DNA from: an uncultured bacterium
Lineage (GTDB): Bacteria; Bacillota; Clostridia; Lachnospirales; Lachnospiraceae
Direction of reading: 5' to 3'
Length of the DNA: 64,000 nt
Assembly: GCA_947243845.1 (NCBI GenBank)
Contig: CAMXIF010000015.1
Span: 1-64,000, forward strand
Positions within the stretch are counted from its first letter, which is position 1; each line of letters starts with the position of its first letter. The position numbers and the translations under genes were made by a program. This document shows positions 36,353 to 46,077 of the stretch, piece by piece. The notes beneath the pieces are model-generated. The model saw only the letters and a list, made by a program, of their open reading frames with translations. It did not search any database and was not told the DNA's origin.

Positions 36353-38245
36353 TTATACACCAACACTACCCTCATTTCCCTTTTCTTCCCTCCGGAAAAA
36401 CTCATAAATCTGCTTCCCGATATGCTCTGGAATCTCCGGCACCTCGCACAACCGTTCCACCGATGCCTCTTTAATCTCGTTAATGGAACCAAAATGCCGC
36501 ATCAGCGCCTTTCGTCTGGCAGGCCCCACCCCAGGAATCTCATCCAGCACGGATTTTACCTGGGCTTTGGAGCGCAGTGACCTGTGGTACTCGATAGCGA
36601 AACGGTGGGCCTCGTCCTGAATCCTGGTGATCAGCTTAAAGCCTTCCGAATGGGTATCGATGGGAATCTCCACATTCTGATAATACAGACCCCTGGTACG
36701 ATGGTTATCGTCTTTTACCATCCCGCACACTGGGATATCCAGATGCAGCTCCGCCAGCACTTGCAATGCGATATTGACCTGTCCCCTGCCGCCGTCCATC
36801 AATAACAGGTTCGGAAACTTGGTAAAGCTGCCAAAAGCATGGTCCACCTCTTTGCGGGTTAAATCTTCTTTCTCCTCCATGCCGTGTACAAACCGTCTGG
36901 TGAGTACCTCTCTCATGCAGGCGTAATCATCCGGCCCGGACACAGATTGAATCCGGAACTTCCGATAGTCGCTGCGCTTGGCCTTTCCTTTTTCAAAAAC
37001 CACCATGGAACCCACATTGGCAAACCCGCTGATATTGGAAATATCATAAGCCTCCATCCGGCTCACGTCCTCTAATTTAAGAAGCGCCGCAATCTCTTTC
37101 ATGGCGCCGATCGTCCGCCCCTCTTCCCGGCGGATGCGCTCCTTATCCTGACTCAAAATAAGGTTCGCATTCTGCGCCGCCAGTTCCACCAGTTTCTCCT
37201 TGGCTCCTTTTCTAGGCACCCTGAGATATACCCGATTTCCCTTTCTGGCGGAAAGCCATTTTTCCAAAATCTCTAAGTCTTCTATCTCCTCCTGCAGCAT
37301 CAGTTCTTTGGGGATATAGGGCGTTCCCGCATAGAACTGTTTGACGAAATCCAGAAGGATCTGTGCCGTATCATGACCTTCCACATGTGTCATGTAAAAA
37401 TGTTCCCTGCCGATCAGTTTCCCGTCCCGGACGAAAAATACCTGCACCACCGCATCATGCTCGTCCTTCGCCAGGGCAATGATATCCTTATCCTCCCCAT
37501 CGCTGTCCGTAATCTTCTGCTTCTGGGCTACACTCTTGACGCTGTTATATAAGTCTCTGAATCTGGCTGCCTCCTCAAATTCCATATTTTCTGACGCTAA
37601 TGTCATTTTTTCTTCTAAATCCTTCAAAATAGGCCTGTAATTACCGTTCAAAAAATCCAGCGCCTGTTCCACCTTTTCCCGATATTCTTCCTTACTGATG
37701 TATCCCTGACAGGGTGCCGCGCACTGTTTAATATGATAATTCAGACAGGGCCGTTCCAAGCCGATATCCCTCGGCAATTTGCGGTTGCAAGTCTTAAGCT
37801 GGTACAGCTTATTCATCAGATCGATGGTATCTTTCACCGCTGCCGCGCCGGTATAGGGACCGAAGTATTTCGACCGGTCCTTCTTCATTTCTCTGGAAAA
37901 AAGAATCCGTGGAAACTCCTCACCCATGGTAACCTTAATATAAGGATAGGTCTTATCGTCCTTGAGCATGGTGTTATATTTGGGGCTGTATTCTTTAATA
38001 AGGTTATTCTCTAAGACCAGCGCCTCTAACTCTGAGTCCGTCACAATATACTCAAACCGCGCGATCTGTTCCACCATCTTGTCAATCTGGGGACCTCTTC
38101 CCACAATCTTACGGAAATAAGAACGGACACGATTGTGCAGGTTTACGGCCTTGCCCACATAGATGATAGTATCATTCCCGTCATGCATCAGATAGACGCC
38201 CGGTGAGTTAGGGAGCTTTTTCAGTTCCTCTTCAAAATCAAACAT
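36353..38245 (-). CDS. uvrC: excinuclease ABC subunit C
   Basis: A 630-residue UvrC, the nuclease that makes both cuts at a UvrB-marked lesion. The GIY-YIG nuclease domain is N-terminal ([19 protein letters not shown] at about 14-32). The Cys cluster ([17 protein letters not shown]) follows, the UVR motif is near 205-235, the RNase H-like domain has [11 protein letters not shown] and [11 protein letters not shown], and the end has helix-hairpin-helix repeats ([20 protein letters not shown]). AGAAGGAA precedes the start. It lies 105 bases after ftsH across a terminator. Confidence 0.97.
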   Translation of the reverse strand: MFDFEEELKKLPNSPGVYLMHDGNDTIIYVGKAVNLHNRVRSYFRKIVGRGPQIDKMVEQIARFEYIVTDSELEALVLENNLIKEYSPKYNTMLKDDKTYPYIKVTMGEEFPRILFSREMKKDRSKYFGPYTGAAAVKDTIDLMNKLYQLKTCNRKLPRDIGLERPCLNYHIKQCAAPCQGYISKEEYREKVEQALDFLNGNYRPILKDLEEKMTLASENMEFEEAARFRDLYNSVKSVAQKQKITDSDGEDKDIIALAKDEHDAVVQVFFVRDGKLIGREHFYMTHVEGHDTAQILLDFVKQFYAGTPYIPKELMLQEEIEDLEILEKWLSARKGNRVYLRVPRKGAKEKLVELAAQNANLILSQDKERIRREEGRTIGAMKEIAALLKLEDVSRMEAYDISNISGFANVGSMVVFEKGKAKRSDYRKFRIQSVSGPDDYACMREVLTRRFVHGMEEKEDLTRKEVDHAFGSFTKFPNLLLMDGGRGQVNIALQVLAELHLDIPVCGMVKDDNHRTRGLYYQNVEIPIDTHSEGFKLITRIQDEAHRFAIEYHRSLRSKAQVKSVLDEIPGVGPARRKALMRHFGSINEIKEASVERLCEVPEIPEHIGKQIYEFFRREEKGNEGSVGV

Positions 38246-38306
38246 CTTATTTTCCTTCTGTCAGTTATGATCTTTCTCTTATCTATCATAAATTGTACTG
38301 GAACAA

Positions 38307-38339
38307 ACAGGGCAAAGTCAATCATAGACTTTGCCCTGT
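38307..38339 (-). terminator. terminator of ftsH
   Basis: Perfect 13-base inverted repeat (ACAGGGCAAAGTC / GACTTTGCCCTGT) with a seven-base loop, 12 bases past the ftsH stop. The T tract on the minus strand is short (TTTGTT). Confidence 0.75.
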
Positions 38340-38350
38340 ATTATGGTTTG

Positions 38351-40693
38351 TCATTTATCCTCTTCAGATGTCCTGTCCGGTGCCTGAGAAAACAGTCCTC
38401 GGTTTCCGGAAGGAGCCTGCTGGTTACCTATTGGCTGATCGGCTGGCGTGTACTGCATCTGTGGTGTTTCCCCCGGTGTCTGCCCCTCCGGCTGTGCACC
38501 ACCCATCATCTGACCTTCGGACTGTAGGTTCCCTGCCGACTGACCATTTGAAGTATATCCCGCCGGCGGCACACCGTCCGCTATCTGATCTCCGGATTGC
38601 AGATTCCCTGTCGGCTGACCGTCTGCCGGTTGACCCGTTGCTGTCTGGTCTGCCGTATCCCCGGATTTCTCCACAGCTTTCTCTTCCTTCTTATCCTTAA
38701 ACCTCTCGGTCTCTTCCTCCACCGGTTCCGGAATCCCTTTTTCCTTCCGGAAAATCTTCATGAATTCCTTACCTGTAATAGTCTCTTTCTCTATCAAATA
38801 CGCCGCAAGTTTATCCATGATCTCACGGTTTTCTTTCAGAAGTTTCCTAGCCTTCTTATAGCTGTCATGCAGCAGCTTCATGACTTCCGTATCGATATCC
38901 GCCGCCGTCACATCCGAACAGGTCAGTGACGCCCTGCCATCCAGATATTGACTCTCCACCGTTGCCAATCCCATCAGGCCGAATTTCTTACTCATACCAA
39001 AACGTGTTATCATGTTGCGCGCGATGCTGGTTGCCTGTTCGATATCGTTGGCCGCCCCAGTGGTCACTGTGTCAAACACGATTTCCTCCGCCGCACGTCC
39101 GCCTAAGAGTCCCACCAGCCTATCCCGCAGTTCCGCCTCGGTATCCAGGTATTTCTCTTCCTCAGGTACATGCATGACATAGCCAAGCGCACCCATCGTC
39201 CGGGGCACAATGGTAATCTTCTGTACCGGCTCCGCATTCTTTTGCAGAGCACTCACCAGCGCATGTCCCACTTCATGATAGGAGACAATCTTACGCTCCT
39301 CCTTGCTCATGATGCGGTCTTTCTTCTCTTTACCCACCAGCACCTGCTCTACTGCGTCAAACAGATCCTTCTGGCTCACATACTCTCTGCCCATCTTCAC
39401 GGCATTGATGGCCGCCTCGTTGATCATATTGGCCAGGTCAGAACCTACGGCGCCGGAAGTTGCCAGTGCGATTTCATTTAAATCCACCGTATCGTCCATC
39501 AGCACATCCTTGGAATGCACTTTAAGAATCTCCACACGACCCTTCAAATCCGGCTTATCCACGATGATACGCCTGTCAAAACGTCCCGGACGCAGAAGCG
39601 CTTTATCCAGAATCTCCGGCCTGTTGGTAGCCGCCAGAATAATGATACCCTTCTTACCGTCAAAACCGTCCATCTCAGAAAGAAGCTGGTTCAGAGTCTG
39701 CTCCCGCTCCTCATTGCCGCCGCCATACTTGGTATCACGGCTTCTGCCGATGGCATCAATCTCATCGATGAATACGATACAAGGCGCATTTTTCTCAGCT
39801 TCCTTGAACAGATCACGGACACGGGATGCACCTACACCCACATACAACTCAATAAAGTCTGAACCTGACAGGGAAAAGAACGGCACATGCGCCTCGCCCG
39901 CCACCGCTTTGGCAAGCAGCGTCTTACCGGTACCGGGAGGGCCTACCAACAGCGCTCCTTTCGGCAGTCTTGCGCCAATCTTGGAATATTTCCCCGGATT
40001 ATGCAGGAAATCTACCACTTCCACAAGAGATTCCTTGGCTTCGTCTTCACCTGCTACATCTTTAAAGGTAATACCTGTCTCTTTCTGTACATAGGCCTTC
40101 GCCGTGCTCTTACCCACACCCATGGGCCCGCCTTTGCCGCCCATTCGCCTAAACAGCAGACTCAAAAGTCCCCACATCAAAAGAACCGGGAGAATATAAT
40201 AAAGCAGTACCGTCATGATCACACTGGAACTGTCAGAAACCTCTTTATGCATCTCCACATTATGTTCCAGCAGTCGTTTAGCCAGCGTAGCATCATCTTC
40301 CATCTTACCAGTATAGTAGGTGATGCTGTTCATACCGTATCCGTAAGAAAATGGGGATTTCGTCTGCGCCGACTTCGGGTAAATCTCAATCCGGTCGGAA
40401 CCCACCGAAACCTTCTCCACATTTCCTTCTTCCACCATCTTTACAAACTCATTGTAAGTAATCTCCTGATTGGTCGCACCCGTCAGCATTTTCATAAACA
40501 GACTGATACATAACAGGGTAACTAATGCCGCCACCACCAGCATGATCAAACTCTGTTTACGGGGATCACTGCCATTCCCATTGCGGTTTCCATTCCCATT
40601 AGGCCCGCCTGAGCCGCCCGAACCGCCATTATTGCCGGGACCGCCCGCGCCTGGGCCGCCGCCGTTATCATATTGGTTCATATTATCTTCCAT
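38351..40693 (-). CDS. ftsH: ATP-dependent zinc metalloprotease FtsH
   Basis: A 780-residue membrane AAA protease that degrades misfolded membrane proteins and regulators. Two spans (about 49-68 and 158-180) flank a small extracytoplasmic domain. Walker A is GPPGTGKT (251-258), Walker B is CIVFIDEID, the second region of homology has TNRPEILDKALLRPGRFDR, and the zinc site is HEVGH (473-477). Two ends are unusual: the first 45 residues are almost all Gly and Asn, and about 120 residues after the protease domain are low-complexity Gln/Gly/Pro with repeated GNLQS motifs. Such ends are disordered and their role is unknown. GAGG lies seven bases before the start. Confidence 0.97.
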   Translation of the reverse strand: MEDNMNQYDNGGGPGAGGPGNNGGSGGSGGPNGNGNRNGNGSDPRKQSLIMLVVAALVTLLCISLFMKMLTGATNQEITYNEFVKMVEEGNVEKVSVGSDRIEIYPKSAQTKSPFSYGYGMNSITYYTGKMEDDATLAKRLLEHNVEMHKEVSDSSSVIMTVLLYYILPVLLMWGLLSLLFRRMGGKGGPMGVGKSTAKAYVQKETGITFKDVAGEDEAKESLVEVVDFLHNPGKYSKIGARLPKGALLVGPPGTGKTLLAKAVAGEAHVPFFSLSGSDFIELYVGVGASRVRDLFKEAEKNAPCIVFIDEIDAIGRSRDTKYGGGNEEREQTLNQLLSEMDGFDGKKGIIILAATNRPEILDKALLRPGRFDRRIIVDKPDLKGRVEILKVHSKDVLMDDTVDLNEIALATSGAVGSDLANMINEAAINAVKMGREYVSQKDLFDAVEQVLVGKEKKDRIMSKEERKIVSYHEVGHALVSALQKNAEPVQKITIVPRTMGALGYVMHVPEEEKYLDTEAELRDRLVGLLGGRAAEEIVFDTVTTGAANDIEQATSIARNMITRFGMSKKFGLMGLATVESQYLDGRASLTCSDVTAADIDTEVMKLLHDSYKKARKLLKENREIMDKLAAYLIEKETITGKEFMKIFRKEKGIPEPVEEETERFKDKKEEKAVEKSGDTADQTATGQPADGQPTGNLQSGDQIADGVPPAGYTSNGQSAGNLQSEGQMMGGAQPEGQTPGETPQMQYTPADQPIGNQQAPSGNRGLFSQAPDRTSEEDK

Positions 40694-40990
40694 GAGGAAT
40701 CCTCACTTTCTTATTATCCTGATATCTGTATACTCTATATCCTCTGCTGTCACAGTTTTATGCGCAAATTCTCATTTCTGTTCCAACTACACTATTTACT
40801 ATTATAGGGAAGGAAAAATCATAAATCAATAAGAGAATTATGAATTTGTGAACACAAGTATAAAAGTATTATAAAGTTTTTTACAAAAATTATGTTTTAG
40901 TCTGGATTTTCCCCAAATTATTTTCTATAATGTTATAAGATATTGCTTTTTATTGGATTCGGAAACTTCTCGAAAGGCATGGACAAGCAG

Positions 40991-42598
40991 ATGGCAGTAA
41001 AATACGTATTTGTAACAGGCGGCGTTGTATCCGGTCTCGGTAAGGGGATCACGGCCGCATCACTGGGAAGATTATTAAAAGCGCGTGGTTACAAGGTGAC
41101 CATGCAGAAATTTGACCCCTATATCAATATTGATCCGGGTACCATGAACCCAATCCAACACGGTGAAGTGTTTGTCACAGAGGATGGAACCGAGACCGAT
41201 CTGGATTTGGGACATTATGAGCGCTTTATTGATGAGAATCTGGACAAGAACTCCAATGTAACTACCGGTAAAGTATACTGGTCAGTGTTACAAAAGGAAC
41301 GCCGGGGCGACTATGGCGGCGGTACCGTGCAAGTCATTCCCCATATTACCAATGAGATTAAGAGCCGGTTCTACCGCAACTTTACGGATCAGGATACCCG
41401 CATCGCTATCATCGAAGTGGGCGGTACGGTAGGTGACATCGAGAGCCAGCCCTTTTTAGAGTCCATTAGACAGTTCCAGCATGAGGTCGGCCATGAAAAT
41501 GCGATTCTAATTCATGTGACTCTGATTCCCTATTTAAGCGCTTCCCAGGAACTTAAGACCAAGCCCACTCAGGCCAGCGTCAAGGATCTTCAGGGAATGG
41601 GTATCCAGCCGGATATCATTGTATGCCGCAGCGAACACCCCCTGGATCAGGGAATCAAGGATAAGATTGCACTGTTTTGTAATGTACCAAATAACCGCGT
41701 TTTGCAGAATCTGGACGTGGAGCACCTCTATGAGGCACCCCTTGCCATGGAGAAAGAACATCTGGCACAGGTGGCCTGCGAGTGCCTGAATCTGGACTGT
41801 CCGGAACCCGATCTGGCAGACTGGAAAGCTATGGTGGAATCTCTGCGGACTCCTATCGGAGAGGTGACGATTGCTTTAGTAGGCAAGTATACACAGCTTC
41901 ATGACGCTTATATCAGCGTAGTGGAAGCGTTAAAACATGGCGGTATTTCCAACCGTTGTGTGGTTGATATTCGATGGGTAGATTCCGAAACCGTCACCAA
42001 AGAGAATGTTGCTCAACTGCTGAATGGCGTAGACGGAATCTTAGTTCCCGGTGGTTTTGGCGACAGAGGAATCGAGGGCAAGATTAATGCGATCACTTAT
42101 GCAAGGCAAAATAGGATTCCCTTCTTGGGACTCTGCCTCGGTATGCAGCTTGCCATTGTGGAATTTGCCAGAAACGTGATCGGATATAACGATGCCCACA
42201 GTATCGAGCTTGATCCTTCCACCACCCATCCCGTGATCGCGCTGATGCCTGATCAGAACGGTGTGGAAGATATCGGCGGCACACTGCGCCTTGGCTCCTA
42301 TCCCTGTGTGCTGGACAAGGACTCCAAAGCATACGCCCTTTATGGGGAGGAGACCATCCATGAAAGACACAGACACCGTTATGAAGTCAATAACGATTAT
42401 CGGGCTGTCCTCACGGAAAAAGGTATGCGTCTTATAGGCCTGTCACCTGACGGCCGTATCGTGGAAATGTGTGAATTGCCTGAGCATCCGTTCTTCGTAG
42501 CCACACAGGCACATCCAGAATTAAAATCCAGACCCAACAGGCCTCATCCGCTGTTCAAAGGATTTGTGGAAGCGGCGCTGGCACAGAAACAGTCTTAA
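40991..42598 (+). CDS. pyrG: CTP synthase
   Basis: A 535-residue enzyme that aminates UTP to CTP with glutamine. The synthase domain starts [17 protein letters not shown] and includes [15 protein letters not shown] and [20 protein letters not shown]. The class I glutamine amidotransferase domain has GGFGDRG and the nucleophile Cys in [11 protein letters not shown]. In-frame ATGs lie upstream (40979 and earlier) but MAVKYVF is the usual family start; neither has an ideal ribosome site, so the start is uncertain by four codons. The region 40694-40930 is AT-rich with a TATAAT at about 40926. Confidence 0.96.
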   Translation: MAVKYVFVTGGVVSGLGKGITAASLGRLLKARGYKVTMQKFDPYINIDPGTMNPIQHGEVFVTEDGTETDLDLGHYERFIDENLDKNSNVTTGKVYWSVLQKERRGDYGGGTVQVIPHITNEIKSRFYRNFTDQDTRIAIIEVGGTVGDIESQPFLESIRQFQHEVGHENAILIHVTLIPYLSASQELKTKPTQASVKDLQGMGIQPDIIVCRSEHPLDQGIKDKIALFCNVPNNRVLQNLDVEHLYEAPLAMEKEHLAQVACECLNLDCPEPDLADWKAMVESLRTPIGEVTIALVGKYTQLHDAYISVVEALKHGGISNRCVVDIRWVDSETVTKENVAQLLNGVDGILVPGGFGDRGIEGKINAITYARQNRIPFLGLCLGMQLAIVEFARNVIGYNDAHSIELDPSTTHPVIALMPDQNGVEDIGGTLRLGSYPCVLDKDSKAYALYGEETIHERHRHRYEVNNDYRAVLTEKGMRLIGLSPDGRIVEMCELPEHPFFVATQAHPELKSRPNRPHPLFKGFVEAALAQKQS

Positions 42599-42615
42599 AC
42601 AGAAACAGTCTTAAA
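42584..42615 (+). repeat. 16-bp tandem duplication at the pyrG stop codon
   Basis: CAGAAACAGTCTTAAA occurs twice in a row. The first copy encodes the last residues and the stop of pyrG; the second lies just outside and would restore a stop. It looks like a recent slippage product. Confidence 0.85.
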
Positions 42616-42616
42616 T

Positions 42617-42657
42617 AAAACAGGGCGAAATTTTATCAATCCATTTCGCCCTGTTTT
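42617..42657. terminator. bidirectional terminator after pyrG
   Basis: Perfect 15-base inverted repeat (AAAACAGGGCGAAAT / ATTTCGCCCTGTTTT) with an 11-base loop and T runs on both sides. It ends pyrG and the convergent LysM gene. Confidence 0.9.
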
Positions 42658-42668
42658 TTGATACTATC

Positions 42669-43508
42669 TTATTCTGCCGCTTTATCCAGATTTAACTTAA
42701 TGCCAACATAAAGCAAATCCGGATCTTCTCCAATTGCTGCTTGATTAGTCTTATAAATCTGTCCCCAATACATACCCTCGCCAAGTTCCTGTTCTGCTAT
42801 GCTCCACAGACAGTCGCCCTTTTTGACAATATAATCCTCTTTTTCGCTTTCGGCGGATTCTTTGTATTCCCTTTTTGCATACATCTCAGACAAAACTTCT
42901 GTCTGGGCATCCGAAACCTCCTGAACCCACTGCGCTGCCTCAGAATGCTCCGCAATAATATCATTATATTTAACCGCCACTTCACAATTCCTGTCTGTCA
43001 TCTCATCAGAATACACAATCTCATATATTTCCTGAATGAGATCCTGTTCCAGATCGTCTGATGAATTATCGTCCATATAGAGATTTCCATCCTTGTCCCT
43101 GCCTACCAGAAATGTTCTTGCACCCGGCAGAGTGACATCCAGATCTTCAACTATCATCTCAGATTTCACAAAGATCAGCCAATACGTATCGTATGACAAA
43201 GGATATACAACTACATCTGTCACATCATGTCTGACAAATCCATATTCCAGAAGTACCTTTTTGCAAAGCATTTCCTCATCTAGTGCCTCCTCATCTGTAA
43301 TATAATCTTCTAACGATGTGAGACTGTCTTTTGAGAGCGACCTGTAATATTCTCTGATAAATCTTTCGACTTCCTTTTCCTCCTGATTTTCTCTGGCCTC
43401 ACACACGGACATCCCTTCACTTTGCGAAAATCCCTGAAATGCAACGGCTCCGATTATCAAGACTGCAGCAACTTTCAAAATACCTGTTATATTATATTGA
43501 AATTTCAT
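42669..43508 (-). CDS. secreted or membrane-anchored LysM protein
   Basis: A 279-residue protein with an N-terminal signal or anchor (hydrophobic about 10-27), a mainly acidic middle domain of about 190 residues that I do not recognise, and a C-terminal LysM domain (YIVKKGDCLWSIAEQELGEG, then YWGQIYKTNQAAIGEDPDLL). LysM binds N-acetylglucosamine in peptidoglycan, so the protein should sit in the cell wall. Its ATG overlaps the stop of the GH3 gene by 4 bases, so the two are translationally coupled. That suggests they act in one process, although a cytoplasmic glucosidase and a wall protein make an unusual pair. Confidence 0.8.
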   Translation of the reverse strand: MKFQYNITGILKVAAVLIIGAVAFQGFSQSEGMSVCEARENQEEKEVERFIREYYRSLSKDSLTSLEDYITDEEALDEEMLCKKVLLEYGFVRHDVTDVVVYPLSYDTYWLIFVKSEMIVEDLDVTLPGARTFLVGRDKDGNLYMDDNSSDDLEQDLIQEIYEIVYSDEMTDRNCEVAVKYNDIIAEHSEAAQWVQEVSDAQTEVLSEMYAKREYKESAESEKEDYIVKKGDCLWSIAEQELGEGMYWGQIYKTNQAAIGEDPDLLYVGIKLNLDKAAE

Positions 43509-45802
43509 GACTCTCCTTTTACTGCCGCATCATCATTCAGCATGTTCAACTTATCCACGATTGCCTGAATATCCGCCATGCTCACTTTGCCGCCAAAGCT
43601 GACTGCACTCCGAAGCGGCGCAAATCTCGCCATCGCCTCGCTCATTTCATTCGTGATTGCCTCACTGGCCATACTGCTCTCCTCTCCAGCCGCCGAGAAA
43701 ATATCGCTCCTGAGAAGATCCTTCACGATCTCTCTGGCTCTTGGATCCTTCAGCACATCACCCATAGTCGTATCTGTGGTATATACAAAAGGAAGCACAA
43801 CGGTGGATTCGACATAAACTTCTTTGGTCAGCACAATATCCCTGGAAGATTTCCCAATCATAATATCGAACGCACCGGTCTCCACATGCCAGTCATGAAT
43901 CCTCACACTGTAATAAGCAAACGCCCGCTTGTCCAATGTAAAAGTCACTGTCTTTGTCTCGCCGGGAGCCAGTTCCACCTTGGCAAAATCCCGCAGTTCC
44001 TTAACCGGCCGAATCACAGTGCTTTCCCGATCCGCCACATAAAGCTGTACCACTTCTTTACCCGCCATCTTACCGGTGTTGGTCACGTCCACGAAAACCT
44101 TCATGGTATCTGTATCCTTCATCTGATCCTTATCCGTCCTCAGATTGGTATACGCAAAAGTAGTATAGGAAAGTCCATGGCCAAACGGGAAAAGAACATC
44201 CATTTTCTTCTTATCGTAATAGCGGTATCCCACAAAAATACCTTCCCGGTATTCTACCATATCGCCTTCACCGATATAGGAAAGATAAGACGGATTATCT
44301 TCCAGTCTCAAAGGAAAAGTCTCCGGCAGTTTCGCACTGGGATTCACTTTGCCAAACAGAATATCACAGACTGCGCCTCCCACTGCCTGTCCACCAAGAT
44401 AAGCCTCCAAGATACCCTTCACCTGTCCAACCCAGGGCATTTCCACCGGAGAACCATTGTGCAGCACCACCACGGTATTCGGCTGTACCTGCGCCACCTG
44501 CCGAATCAATTCATTCTGGCACGTGGGCATCGCCATATGCTCCCTATCAAATCCCTCCGACTCAAAGGCATCCGGAAGCCCCGCAAAGATAACCGCTGCC
44601 TTCGCCTTCTTCGCTGCCTCCACAGCCTCCGCAAGCAGTTTCACATCTGTTTTATCTTCTTTGTCATCAAATCCCTGCGCATAAGTGACATTCCCCATAT
44701 CCTTTGCCACATCCCACGCCGATGTAACCTTATGACTGTTAATATGGGAACTGCCGCCTCCCTGATAACGCGGTGATTTCGCATATTTACCGATGAAAAC
44801 AACCTCATCCTTCTCAGATAGAGGAAGCACCCCTTCATTTTTCAAAAGAACGATTGTCTCCTCCGCCACCCTGCGCGCCATCTCATGATCCTTGTCCCTG
44901 TCAAACACAGCATTTTGGTTCCTGTTCTCCTCATAATAAAACACAATGTTCAAAATCCGTTCCACTGCCGTATCCAAAACACTCTCTTCGAGTTCTCCGC
45001 TCTGCACTGCGCCCACGATCAGTCGGTCATTGACTCCCATAGAAGATGGCATCTCCAGATCAAGCCCCGCCTTTAAATCTTCCACACGGCTGTTGACCGC
45101 ACCCCAGTCGCTCATCACATAACCGTCAAATCCCCACTCATCCCGCAGGACTTCCGTCAGATACTTGTGATTCTGAGCCGCATAGGTTCCATTAATCTTA
45201 TTGTAAGAACACATCACCGTCCAAGGCTTTTCCTTTTTTACTGCACCCTCAAAAGCTGCCAGATAAATCTCCCGCAGTGTCCGCTCATCAACCCTGGAAT
45301 CTGAAGACATTCTTCTGGTCTCCTGATTATTGGCCAAAAAATGTTTGATACTGGTACCTACCTGCTTACTCTGCACCCCATGGATCAAGGCTCCCGCCAT
45401 CTCACTGGCAACAAGCGGATCCTCAGAATAGTATTCAAAATTACGTCCGCATAAGGGAGAGCGCTTGATATTGACCGCCGGGCCGAGAATCACGCTCACA
45501 CCCTCTGCCTGGCACTCCTCACCTAGGGTCTCCCCCATCTGCACCAGAAGTTCCCTGTTAAAAGAAGCCGCCGTGCCACATCCCGCCGGAAAACAAACCG
45601 CCTTGATACTGTCATTGACTCCTAAATGATCGCCCTCCTGATCCTGCTTACGCAGTCCGTGAGGCCCATCGGACACCATACTTGCAGGAATCCCCAGACG
45701 CTCCACCGCCTCCGTGTGCCAAAAATCCGCACCGGAACACATCGAAGCCTTCTCCTCCAGCGTCATCTTCGATATGATCTCCCTGATCTTGTCTGCTGTC
45801 AT
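43505..45802 (-). CDS. GH3 beta-glucosidase
   Basis: A 765-residue glycoside hydrolase family 3 enzyme. The N-terminal barrel carries the substrate Lys-His (TSIKHFLANNQ) and the nucleophile Asp at about 232 in YVMSDWGAV. The alpha/beta sandwich and the C-terminal fibronectin-type-III-like domain (VTNTGKMAGKEVVQLYV) follow. A further 110 residues after this domain end in a helical tail. There is no signal peptide, so it should cleave imported beta-glucosides in the cytoplasm. The frame extends 35 codons upstream, but GGAGGG lies seven bases before the ATG at 45802. The stop overlaps the LysM gene start. Confidence 0.92.
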   Translation of the reverse strand: MTADKIREIISKMTLEEKASMCSGADFWHTEAVERLGIPASMVSDGPHGLRKQDQEGDHLGVNDSIKAVCFPAGCGTAASFNRELLVQMGETLGEECQAEGVSVILGPAVNIKRSPLCGRNFEYYSEDPLVASEMAGALIHGVQSKQVGTSIKHFLANNQETRRMSSDSRVDERTLREIYLAAFEGAVKKEKPWTVMCSYNKINGTYAAQNHKYLTEVLRDEWGFDGYVMSDWGAVNSRVEDLKAGLDLEMPSSMGVNDRLIVGAVQSGELEESVLDTAVERILNIVFYYEENRNQNAVFDRDKDHEMARRVAEETIVLLKNEGVLPLSEKDEVVFIGKYAKSPRYQGGGSSHINSHKVTSAWDVAKDMGNVTYAQGFDDKEDKTDVKLLAEAVEAAKKAKAAVIFAGLPDAFESEGFDREHMAMPTCQNELIRQVAQVQPNTVVVLHNGSPVEMPWVGQVKGILEAYLGGQAVGGAVCDILFGKVNPSAKLPETFPLRLEDNPSYLSYIGEGDMVEYREGIFVGYRYYDKKKMDVLFPFGHGLSYTTFAYTNLRTDKDQMKDTDTMKVFVDVTNTGKMAGKEVVQLYVADRESTVIRPVKELRDFAKVELAPGETKTVTFTLDKRAFAYYSVRIHDWHVETGAFDIMIGKSSRDIVLTKEVYVESTVVLPFVYTTDTTMGDVLKDPRAREIVKDLLRSDIFSAAGEESSMASEAITNEMSEAMARFAPLRSAVSFGGKVSMADIQAIVDKLNMLNDDAAVKGES

Positions 45803-46042
45803 GTTATAACCCTCCTGTCTGCTCATCGCGCAGCCATATTCATATACTTGGCATTGCTGCCTTTCTAGTATGAACCGGCCGCTCTCTTTATAACCATAGT
45901 GTAACATGACTGACCATATCTTCCTATATCTATGTTGATTATTTTTAAATCAATATTACCTCATGGAAATGTGTTCCGTGAGTAAACACTATGTAAAATT
46001 TTGACACAGTTTATACTATTAAATAGCACCAATGATATATTT

Positions 46043-46061
46043 ATGGTCAAGAAAGTGGTCA
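46043..46061 (+). repeat. paired GGTCA repeat, left copy
   Basis: TTATGGTCA-N5-GTGGTCA lies just upstream of the integrase ribosome site. The same pattern occurs at 47187-47207, in the last codons of the integrase. Direct GGTCA repeats of this sort could be recombinase binding sites. Confidence 0.5.
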
Positions 46062-46077
46062 GAAAGGAGATTTATAC

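Noticed and set aside
39303..40094. Long plus-strand open frame opposite ftsH
   Set aside because: Ser-rich shadow frame without a ribosome site; ftsH on the other strand is certain.
43886..44776. 296-codon plus-strand frame opposite the GH3 gene
   Set aside because: His-rich shadow of the GH3 coding sequence.
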